Shown here piece after piece: positions 6,597 to 14,000 of a DNA stretch of 14,424 nucleotides (the stretch's first letter is position 1; each line of letters starts with the position of its first letter). The DNA is from Alphaproteobacteria bacterium (GTDB lineage: Bacteria; Pseudomonadota; Alphaproteobacteria; Rickettsiales; UBA3002): positions 1-14,424 of the forward strand of contig JAKFUW010000032.1 in the NCBI GenBank assembly GCA_021732545.1, in the 5' to 3' direction. The position numbers and the translations under genes are program-made. A model generated the notes under the pieces. That model was not told the origin of the DNA. It made no database searches and saw only the letters and a program-made list of their open reading frames with translations.

Positions 6597-8541
6597 GTTT
6601 AACAATGTTATTTCCAGCTCCTACACGATCAACAAAACTGCCCGATGTGCGTTCAATTCTCGCTTGAATATCGTTATGTTGGCTTGGCTTCTTTGTCGGT
6701 GGTGGCGATGATTCGGTAATTGGGGCAGCTGCTTGCTGCGCCCATGTAGCGGCTTGCGCTTTGGGCGCCATCGGAAATTCCTGCTTAATCACCTCGTGGA
6801 TGCGTTCCATCAATCCGGTGGCTTTGAGCCATCCTTGCACATTCATATAGCGATAACGAATGTTGTTTTGGGTGGTGCCGTCTATGAAATGAGAGTCGGC
6901 CTCGTAATCCATGCCCGCCGTTGACGACTCTTTTAACACAACTTTATCATATTTCAGGGTGTCGTTGCCATGCTTACCGCTCGATGCGGCGCGATCAGTT
7001 TCCTTATATTCATAAAAACATTTTTCCAGCGCTTCAGGCGTGGGTGTGTAGCCGCAGAAACGAGCAAAAACATCGTGTTGTGAAATCTTCTGGCGACTAA
7101 AGCTGGTTTCACCTAGCTTGTTCTGATCGGTTTGCAAGGTAAATTCGGGCGGATGATTGCCTTGTTTTAAGAATTTCTTCTCCTTAACAGCGGATAAAAA
7201 TTCTTGGAGCGCTTGGTGTTCTGGGCTGTCTTTACCCAATATACAATTATCTTTTCCGCGATGCATGATGACATGTAAAAACTGTGCAGGGCGAGTCCCC
7301 GGCACTTGAATGCTTTGTTGTGCACCCGAATAATGCCGATAAGATGATAGCCTGAAATCAACCGTAGAGGCATGCTCGCCATTTTTTTGCAGCGATAGAA
7401 TATGAATGCGGCTATCGGGCTTGGTTTCGCAGCAGCGTTGCACATACATCGCGCTGGTGCCCACGCAATGACGCAACGCTTTTGAATCGTCCATCAGGTC
7501 GTTATATGAGGTCAGGCTTTTGATGGTGAGCCCGTTGCTGGCTCTAAACCCCTCTGGCAGTAGCGGTTTCCAGCTTCTGGTGTGGTTGATTTTGATTAAA
7601 TCGGCTGGAAAATCGATCGGCGGGTGTTGCCAGGTTCGCACCAAACGCAAGGGGCGGAAAAAAACCGCATCATTTTCTTCTGGTTTTAAATTATAGGGCG
7701 TACCCGTTTCGCACAAGGCTTTGAGTACATCGGGCGTAAGCTCTTCCACTATATGGCGTACTGTTTCGGGTTTATAACCTATTAGATTATTTTTGTCTTT
7801 TCCAGTTTCCAGCACTAAGGCAGGCAGCACCACATGCGCAATAAAAGCTTCGGCCATGTGCCGCACTTCGATGTTATTATAACACGCTTGAAACGGCGTT
7901 TGCCCTGCTTTGTTTTTCAGGTCTTTGCGTGCGCCCAGCTCAATCAGGCGCATGGCAACCGATTCTCGCCCATGCATCATGGCATAATGCAGTGGCGTGT
8001 TGCCCTGGTAGTCGGGTTGGTTGATGATCTCCATTTGATGTGCGAGGGGAGTGGCTTCTTTCAGATGTTTAAGAAAAACAAGTGCAATCAAGGGTTCGTG
8101 CATGTAACAAGCAATGTGAAGCGGTGATTGATCGTGCCGGTTGAGTGTGAAGACGTTTTCTCCGTCGAGTGTCAGCATTTGCTGTACCATGCCTAAATCC
8201 ATCTCAAGGCAGGCAAAGTGAAGTGGCGTGTCACCCAGGGTGGTTCTGTGAGTAGAAGCAAGAGTAGATTTTGCTCGTTTCTCTAAAAGAGTATAAGCAC
8301 ACAGGTAGCGTTGCTTTGTCATGCAGTGGTGAAGCAGGCTGAGGCCTTTATAACGGTGATGCAAAAGCGATGTGGCAAGTTCAGGCGTCAATCCATCCCA
8401 GAGTTCTTGCAGTTGATGATTAGCGACCGTATCATCGAGTGATCGATTGCCGATAATACGTTGCGCCCGCTGAAACCATTGGTTCAACTGTCGTATTAGA
8501 TTGCCATTATCATTAGCACTCTTGGGAGTTTTTTCAGCCAC
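6586..8541 (-). CDS. Ankyrin-repeat protein with PcfJ-like domain
   Basis: A 651-residue protein with no signal peptide or membrane span. Residues about 65-235 hold four or five ankyrin repeats: GLSLLHHCM, GDTPLHFACLE, DQSPLHIACYM, GNTPLHYAMMHG and GQTPFQACYNN. From about 335 to 450 it resembles the PcfJ-like family: ALRHCVGTSAMYVQRCC near 355-371, then ILSLQ, STVDFRL and IMHRGKDNC near 425-433, the family's spaced HCVG, strand and basic Asn/Cys motif. The remainder (460-651) is unrecognised and ends in an Ala/Pro-rich tail. The start is a GTG; an in-frame stop lies two codons upstream, so no longer form exists. Ankyrin proteins in host-associated alphaproteobacteria are often effectors; PcfJ-like proteins are known from plasmids and phages, function unclear. 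Confidence 0.8.
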   Translation of the reverse strand: MAEKTPKSANDNGNLIRQLNQWFQRAQRIIGNRSLDDTVANHQLQELWDGLTPELATSLLHHRYKGLSLLHHCMTKQRYLCAYTLLEKRAKSTLASTHRTTLGDTPLHFACLEMDLGMVQQMLTLDGENVFTLNRHDQSPLHIACYMHEPLIALVFLKHLKEATPLAHQMEIINQPDYQGNTPLHYAMMHGRESVAMRLIELGARKDLKNKAGQTPFQACYNNIEVRHMAEAFIAHVVLPALVLETGKDKNNLIGYKPETVRHIVEELTPDVLKALCETGTPYNLKPEENDAVFFRPLRLVRTWQHPPIDFPADLIKINHTRSWKPLLPEGFRASNGLTIKSLTSYNDLMDDSKALRHCVGTSAMYVQRCCETKPDSRIHILSLQKNGEHASTVDFRLSSYRHYSGAQQSIQVPGTRPAQFLHVIMHRGKDNCILGKDSPEHQALQEFLSAVKEKKFLKQGNHPPEFTLQTDQNKLGETSFSRQKISQHDVFARFCGYTPTPEALEKCFYEYKETDRAASSGKHGNDTLKYDKVVLKESSTAGMDYEADSHFIDGTTQNNIRYRYMNVQGWLKATGLMERIHEVIKQEFPMAPKAQAATWAQQAAAPITESSPPPTKKPSQHNDIQARIERTSGSFVDRVGAGNNIVKLRS

Positions 8542-8734
8542 TATTCAAAGCCCATATTATGAATTATATGAGTTTAGCGGCAATAGATGAAGATTTGATG
8601 ACGCATCCAGAGAAACCGATAAATCATCATAAAAATACGCGCATGACGCAGGACATCGCCCTGCAAAGCCTAGCCCGCAGGCCAAGATTCGCCTATCTTT
8701 TTTGGAATGATTGGGATGATTTGGGAAGGAGAAC

Positions 8735-8752
8735 TGGCTCGCGAGTAGGATT
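8735..8752. repeat. 18-bp direct repeat, copy 1
   Basis: TGGCTCGCGAGTAGGATT, found again 168 bp downstream. It contains the 8-bp palindrome CTCGCGAG. Read on the minus strand it ends ...CTCGCGAGCCA, like a tRNA acceptor and CCA end, so it may be an attachment-site remnant. Confidence 0.8.
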
Positions 8753-8811
8753 GACGCTGCGCCTACTGGCTGCGCGCCGTCAAGCGGCAGCTCGGCTTCG
8801 CCTGCGCTGTC

Positions 8812-8849
8812 CAAAATGGCTACTGCCATTTTGTCGAACCTACAGGTTC
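8812..8849. repeat. Two adjacent short inverted repeats
   Basis: CAAAATGG and CCATTTTG flank six bases (8812-8833). GAACCT and AGGTTC follow with two bases between (8836-8849). They lie between the two 18-bp direct repeats and contribute to the structured character of the stretch. Function unknown. Confidence 0.6.
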
Positions 8850-8863
8850 CAACCAAACCTCAT

Positions 8864-8907
8864 AGCCAATTAAAAAGCCACCCAAAAGAGTGGCTTTTTA
8901 ATTGGCT
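8864..8907. terminator. Perfect 18-bp hairpin, likely bidirectional terminator
   Basis: An 18-bp perfect stem (8864-8881 with 8890-8907) closes an 8-nt loop, CCAAAAGA. The stem contains GCCAC/GTGGC next to an A5/T5 tract, so on either strand a GC-rich hairpin is followed by a run of T. That is the form of a bidirectional intrinsic terminator. It would separate the HIRAN operon from the ankyrin gene downstream on the minus strand. Confidence 0.7.
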
Positions 8908-8920
8908 CGCGAGTAGGATT
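8903..8920. repeat. 18-bp direct repeat, copy 2
   Basis: Second copy of the repeat at 8735, overlapping the right end of the hairpin stem. It lies about 60 bp before the putative integrase start, a position usual for an attachment site. Confidence 0.8.
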
Positions 8921-8978
8921 AACATTAAACAGGCAAGCATCTGATATTGATTGAAACCTAAATCACAAAACTAAACTT

Positions 8979-9014
8979 ATGCCCCCATTTATGCCCCCAG
9001 ACAAAATGGCTGCC
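8979..9014 (+). pseudogene. Possible 5' scrap of a tyrosine integrase gene
   Basis: Two 11-bp direct repeats, TTATGCCCCCA (8977-8987 and 8989-8999), read MPPFMPP on the plus strand. C-rich ATGCCCCC or G-rich ATGGGGGC repeats of this kind are often seen at the start of tRNA-targeting integrase genes, from memory. From here to the integrase-like stop at 10199 is 1,221 nt, about the length of such a gene (~400 codons). The middle is missing. This is inference from spacing and repeat type. Confidence 0.35.
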
Positions 9015-9734
9015 CTATCTAACCTCCACCATCACATGAATGCTTGGGCGTTCTTTGGTACCGTTGATGCGAGTGATGAAGGCGCTCACTTGGTGCTGGT
9101 GCAGGATGGCGTTTTTCACAGCCGTTGCCAGACCCTTGGGAACGAAGCCCAGTTTAATATCGCCATACATCACCGCAACGGCCATCGGATCGGATAGATT
9201 AGATGGCTCTTCAACCAGCGTCACCGGTTGCGTTTGCAATGTCATGATGGGCTGAACCTTCATCCCCTCATTATGCCTGAACCCTGCAATCTCGAAGGTG
9301 AAATCAAACGGTGCGGTGGTTTTATCAAACGTATAAGCGAACGAAAACCCATCACCTGCTAGTCCCCCGCCCGTATAAGCCAGCAACTGCATCAGGCTCA
9401 AATCACGGTCTGTGGGTAAACGATAGAAGCGCAGATAGTCGGCATAGTCAGACCGCTCGGGTGAGGCCACGCGCTTGGCAAGCGCATCTTTCACACTGCC
9501 ATTATAGGTTTTATCGGGCGCATAGGGGAAAGCGGTGAGGCCAGTGAAACCATGCTGGCTGATAGCGCGCTGCGTATCGTCACCATCAAAATAATGCAGA
9601 TAAAACTGGCCAGATTCATCGCGCACCTCTCCCACCACAAACCGCTCACCCAGCAGTTTATTGGTTTTCCTATCCACGGCTTGCCACAACAATAGCAATC
9701 GGTCAGGGTTCACCAGATGGTTCAAATATTTCAT
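9015..9734 (-). CDS. HIRAN-domain protein
   Basis: A 239-residue protein whose C-terminal part (about 145-239) fits the HIRAN domain: an FTFEIAGF strand, LVEEPSNLSDPMAVAVM near 173-189 (the family's E..N..D..AV core), then KLGFVPKGLATAV and a closing Val-rich strand. HIRAN domains bind DNA ends or stalled replication structures. In bacteria they occur in small mobile-element proteins as well as fused to helicases. The N-terminal 140 residues are conserved-looking (GLTAFP, SPERSDYADYLRFY, AYTGGGLAGDGF) but I cannot name a family. The ATG overlaps the stop of the upstream gene (ATGA). It lies between two integrase scraps. Confidence 0.75.
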   Translation of the reverse strand: MKYLNHLVNPDRLLLLWQAVDRKTNKLLGERFVVGEVRDESGQFYLHYFDGDDTQRAISQHGFTGLTAFPYAPDKTYNGSVKDALAKRVASPERSDYADYLRFYRLPTDRDLSLMQLLAYTGGGLAGDGFSFAYTFDKTTAPFDFTFEIAGFRHNEGMKVQPIMTLQTQPVTLVEEPSNLSDPMAVAVMYGDIKLGFVPKGLATAVKNAILHQHQVSAFITRINGTKERPSIHVMVEVR

Positions 9735-10060
9735 AGCCCAAGCACCTCTTTGGCCTTTCTAAACCGTGCATCCAGCAATGCAATCATAAACTCCGCACGC
9801 GCAGGTGTCAGGCGATAAAGCGGATTGCGAATATCAAACTCGGTTAGGCTTCTAATGGTATCACAAAGCCCTGCCAGATCACAGCGCAAGATTGGCTCCA
9901 TCGCAGGCAGTGCTGCGGGAGAGTGCGCCACTAACCGCTGCAATAACTCCATATGCCCTTGCTGCTTATCGTCATCAATATGCCACTTCATATGGTGCGT
10001 ACCTTTGCCCTGCTTATGGCCGATGCTGCCTATCACCTCACCCTGACGATGTAGGGACAA
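9731..10060 (-). CDS. Small protein coupled to the HIRAN gene
   Basis: A 109-residue protein as drawn from 10060. The first 23 residues are uncertain because that region overlaps the integrase scrap on the other strand; an internal Met (MKWHIDDDKQQG, start near 9991) would give an 86-residue product. The body is mostly helical, with Leu-rich stretches (MELLQRLVAH, LRCDLAGLCDTIRSL) and a tail AEFMIALLDARFRKAKEVLGL. No family is recognised. The four-base overlap with the HIRAN gene indicates an operon and suggests that the two products work together. Confidence 0.6.
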   Translation of the reverse strand: MSLHRQGEVIGSIGHKQGKGTHHMKWHIDDDKQQGHMELLQRLVAHSPAALPAMEPILRCDLAGLCDTIRSLTEFDIRNPLYRLTPARAEFMIALLDARFRKAKEVLGL

Positions 10061-10199
10061 TGCCTTACGTGAGGCGGCCTATCGCCGAGGTGACCTGTTT
10101 GCAAAGCGCCGCAAGCTGATGGAGCAATGGAGTCGCTATTGTGCCCTGCCAGTTGCTGTTGAGGGCGAGAAGGTGGTGAAGATAGGGCGAGCGGTTTAA
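10047..10199 (+). pseudogene. C-terminal scrap of a tyrosine integrase
   Basis: The plus strand reads RDNALREAAYRRGDLFAKRR, then KLMEQWSRYCALP and a stop. AAYRRGDLFAKRRKLMEQW is the typical tail after the catalytic tyrosine region of phage and island integrases. The frame is closed by a stop at 10044, and none of the catalytic Arg/His/Tyr residues are present, so the gene is broken. The upstream part is occupied by the oppositely oriented HIRAN operon. Confidence 0.7.
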
Positions 10200-10714
10200 C
10201 CAAACAATTCCGAGACCATTTTCTCTGCGTCAGCGATTCGCGCCTTCTGCGTTTGAGACGGGCTGATGTAAAGGCTTCGATCATTAAATTGTGTTTGTAG
10301 AATCGCTGCTTCTTTGGCGATACGTAAGATCCTCTCCACATCGGATAGCGTTTTAATGGGTACGTCCTCAATAGCTTCAACCGCTTTAATAAGCGATAGC
10401 TTGATACACTGGCTCAATACTTCCTTGAAATCGAAAACTTCCATCGCTTGTGCGTATGCCTGCTTTTGAGCAAGCGTATCATGCGTGGTTTGCTGGACGG
10501 TGAGGTCATAGGCTGATGCTTTATCTTGCCAGCCATACTTCGTAGACCAAGCCTTCATGGTACTAATGGCAGGTGGTTTTAGTCCTGAGGTGGTATAGAG
10601 TTGGATTAGCTTATTCAAAGAACGAGACGTCCCCATCCCCAAATAATCCGCCAACGCCTTGTCATGTGAAACCAGTATCTCTGCTTGAGCCTGTACCTGT
10701 ACCGCTTGTGCCAT
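10196..10714 (-). CDS. Phage terminase small-subunit-like protein
   Basis: A 172-residue protein with the layout of phage DNA-packaging small subunits. An N-terminal helix-turn-helix-like region is followed by PPAISTMKAWSTKYGWQDKASAYD near 48-71, the conserved WstkygW..rA..yD segment that recognises packaging sites. A long helical middle with acidic and basic heptads comes next (LAQKQAYAQAMEVFDFKEV, LRIAKEAAILQTQF), then a charged tail. A strong AAGGAGG ribosome site lies 7 nt before the ATG. Its stop overlaps the integrase-scrap stop on the other strand. No large terminase or structural phage gene is in the window, so it is a remnant or part of a satellite. A generic phage regulator is an alternative. 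Confidence 0.6.
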   Translation of the reverse strand: MAQAVQVQAQAEILVSHDKALADYLGMGTSRSLNKLIQLYTTSGLKPPAISTMKAWSTKYGWQDKASAYDLTVQQTTHDTLAQKQAYAQAMEVFDFKEVLSQCIKLSLIKAVEAIEDVPIKTLSDVERILRIAKEAAILQTQFNDRSLYISPSQTQKARIADAEKMVSELFG

Positions 10715-10728
10715 GGCCTGCCTCCTTC

Positions 10729-10743
10729 TATGCTATAAGCATA
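10729..10743. promoter_or_regulatory. Possible operator before the terminase-like gene
   Basis: TATGCT-ATA-AGCATA, six-base arms around three bases, 15-29 nt upstream of the ATG at 10714 and just before its ribosome site. A palindrome in this place could bind a repressor or be a minor hairpin. Confidence 0.3.
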
Positions 10744-10744
10744 T

Positions 10745-11072
10745 CACAAGGCTTCTTGCTACGGCAGTGTAAAGATGGGGCTATTAAGGGTTGATTGATT
10801 GATGGGCTATACGATAGCAAATGGAGGCTTATAAGTATCTCCCGCTCTCACTCCAAAAACTCCTGTGCATCGGGGATGCGGGTGAAGGCGATTTTGGTGC
10901 CAGAGAAACTTCTGCCTTGTGAGGGCACCCGCCGCGCCTGAAGCTCTCCAAAACACCATCAAAGATAAAGCGGACTGAGTGGTTCTCACCCTATTCGTTA
11001 AAACTTTAACTATTTAGAAAGGTTCATGAGGTAGAATTTAGGTATATATCTCTTTCGAATAAGGGTTTTCGC
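10745..11072. other. Intergenic gap before the giant gene
   Basis: No intact gene is seen. The middle holds a doubtful gene remnant (10848-10990). The last 80 bp are AT-rich and must contain the promoter of the gene at 11073, but no convincing pair of hexamers stands out. The frame of the giant gene is open back to a stop at 11007. Confidence 0.5.
10848..10990 (-). pseudogene. Doubtful decayed gene end
   Basis: One minus-strand frame reads GRSFSGTKIAFTRIPDAQEF and ends in LE-stop; a different frame just upstream reads ENHSVRFIFDGVLESFRRGG. Both look protein-like and together suggest one frameshifted C-terminus, but I recognise no family. Another frame (10807-10989) is open for 60 codons and looks less like protein. 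Confidence 0.25.
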
Positions 11073-14000
11073 GTGCCAGATGAGGATGTTGTAAAGGGTC
11101 AAAATCAAGCTGTGCCTGCCGCGCCTTCGTGGTGGAATCTTCCTGTTCGAGCAATACGTGCCATTCGTGGATCTGATGTTGTTGCAACATCTGTTACGAT
11201 ACCTTCACAATCACAGCGTCCACCTAGTGTAGAGTCTACCCCAACTGTTTCGCGTACTGGCGACAATATTGCTTTTTCTGTAAGGTTTAAACCGAACTGG
11301 CCTCAGGGTTTTATTGATCGAAACCATATTACCCCAGAGCAAATGCAGCGATTGAATGACATTTTTTATTCAAAAATGCTAGCCAACTTTCAAAGTGGCA
11401 ATAGCACGCCAATGCCCGATGGCCCGAGCTTTGATTTTGAGAGATTCAGGGAATCCATTCAGGTTGTAAATCATTCAGATGGATCAGTTGAATTCAGAGC
11501 TAATGCGGATATTTTACCTGAATTTATTAAAATGGCAGGGCGACCTACAACTCAAGAAATCCTGACAATTTCACAACGTTTCTATATGAAGTTTCTTGGC
11601 TCGGATAGTCTTTCGAAAACTTTAGATGATATAATCCACCAAGCGTCATTGAAAACAGCTATTTACACGGATTTCAATGATTTTGCCAAAGGATTTGCTG
11701 AAGAAATATCACGACAAAGAATCCCACATATCAATAGTCTTCCTCCCGTGTTTGATGCGCATCCAAACGAACTTGCCACTATTAATGCATGGCTTCAGGA
11801 GCGAGGTATCAAGCAACTAACGCATTTCACAGACGGGGGTGAAACGCTGTTGCTTCAGGCTAATGAAGAATTTCTGGTTAGAGTTACCCAAAGAAACGGA
11901 ACCAATCCTGTAGGCGCCCCTCCCGATTCCCCAGCTATCTTGCAACCCATATTTCAAACACAAACCGATCATTTGTTAATTGAGGTGGTTCCTAGGCTTA
12001 AAACCGAGGGAGCCACACAAGAGATGGCCAATCTTGTTGAAAAGAAACTTATAACAGAAAGCCCTTCAATCCGGTTGCGGTATGGAGAAGCGCGTGCAAG
12101 CCCCTCAGCAGATCATAATAATATAACTACATTGCCTGATGGAACACCTGTTCTGATTGATTATGGTGCGGTAAAATCTATTGGCGAGCCAGTATCGGCT
12201 GAGTATCTGGCAGAGGCAAAAGCCGCAGTTGCTGCATCGGGTTATAGCTGGGTGGGTGAAGATGGAGTACCCAAGCAACATAAATTATATGGTGGGCTAT
12301 TGGCCATACCCGATGGCCCTGAACGTCTTGCTGCATTCAAAGCAAGAATCGCTGGCACATCAACGCCGCCTCGCGTTCCTTTTGGTGAGTGGCTGAATGA
12401 TCAGCACACGAAAGTTGCCCCTGAAACGCTTGCTCCGATAAAGGCGGCTCAAGCGGCGTCTGCCAAAGTGCCGTCTCCACCGGCCCGGCCTACGGTGACA
12501 GACACCGTACCCATTCCTAATCACCACGTTAGAGCATTAGCCATTGAACGGATTCGCTTTTTTCAGTCTGCACTGGCGGAGCTAGGCATTCAGGTAATCA
12601 ACGGGCCGGAGCTAGAGTTTTTTCTGCTCAATGAACAAGGAGTGCCAGCATCGAATCTGCTGGACGAGAAGCGATTGACCGAGCAGCTACGCAGAACAGT
12701 GCCAGTTGTTGACCGCGTGCATCGTGAGTCATTCTCGGGCGCACAGTCTGAGTTTGTTGCAAATCCGAATGATGCGCTAGCCACAGCGGAGCTTGTTGCC
12801 GCTTTTAAGGATGGCATGCAGCAGCATGCGCCACGTTGGGGCGTTGCAGGCACTTCTTTTGCTCCACGCGTAGCGGTTGGTTCTGGGCATGAGAATAGTG
12901 GCTATCATCTCAGTAACAGCTTGTGGAGCGCGGATGGGAAGCAGAATCTATTTTATGAGCAGGGTCAGCCAACTACCGATCTGCAACGCCATGTGATCGA
13001 CGCCCTCATTCGCACTCACGCAGAGGGCGCTGCTGGTTATTTGCCGACCGCTGCGTCATTTGAACGGATCAATTCTGCTCGTGGTAAAGGGCTATCTGCT
13101 GTTTCCGATATTATGACAGGCGTTCCGACTGAAGCTGGTCATATGCCCAACAAAGGTGCAACTCTGGGGTTTTTGGTTCAGTCCGCTTATAGGTTTCTTT
13201 CTGGAGAAGAAGTTGGTACTCCTTCTATTGCGTCGCGCTATCGTGCTGGGATGATTGAGCGGACTATCGGTGAAGTAGAAGCGTTAACGGGTAGCGTTAG
13301 AAGCGCGATGATCGGTTCAGAAACGCCCGAACAACATAGGATTGAAAGCCGTTTGGCAGGTGCCGATGCCGATCCGTATGTTGTCGCAGCCATGGAAATG
13401 TCAGCCATTCACGAGGCTGTGACTAATCATGTCAGGCCATATGATCCTAGTCGCCCGATTGATCCCGCCAAAGAAAAACTACTGACGATCGGTGATCGAA
13501 CCTTTGTGGTAGATATTCACGATGGTAAATTTGGTTCCTCGCCTCTGCCTGCAAGTTTGGATGAAGCAAGAGTCAGAATGAGCCAGAGCGATCGAATGAA
13601 AAGACAGCTTGGTGAACCGCTACATGGTGCCATCATGGCGCATACCGATCCTGCAGCAGTGAAAGTCCAAACTCCACCGCTTGCGCCTTATCGCACCGCA
13701 ATCAGTGACGCCATGGATGGTGCATTCAATGGAATGGAAAGTCCAGTGCGCCCGGTTTCTCAGCGAGGAACTCAAGGTTTGAAACACACACAATTGAAAG
13801 CGGGTGCTTCTGGTGCAGCAACCAGATTAGCGCACACCACTGTTCCTGCAAAACCCAACGCCATTAAAGCTGCTGTGGTTTCAGAGGCAGGTTCTATACC
13901 GTATGATCAAAACACTACAATCGCCCCCGAATTAGCGCCTATAGAGGCGGCTCAAGTGGTGACATCCCCTAATGCACGGCCTGCGGTGGTAACTCAGCCA

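Larger units (their letters stand above)
8542..8978. other. Palindrome-rich noncoding stretch
   Basis: No gene is supported in these 437 bp. Both strands carry open frames of about 100 codons (8557-8856 and 8559-8873), but neither has family resemblance or a good ribosome site; such two-strand openness is common in structured repeats. The stretch contains an 18-bp direct repeat, several short inverted repeats and a strong hairpin, described separately. It looks like remains of a mobile element or dispersed repeat. Confidence 0.5.

Noticed and set aside
8557..8873. Overlapping open frames of 99 and 104 codons on opposite strands
   Set aside because: They mirror each other over a palindrome-rich repeat, show no family resemblance and lack clear ribosome sites; treated as noncoding.
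9825..10119. Plus-strand frames over the small HIRAN partner gene
   Set aside because: No motif or ribosome site, and they conflict with the translationally coupled minus-strand gene.
12590..12853. Minus-strand open frame of 87 codons, and other small frames at 12181-12396 and 13994-14258
   Set aside because: All lie inside the giant plus-strand gene, whose frame carries recognisable domain motifs; they are shadows.
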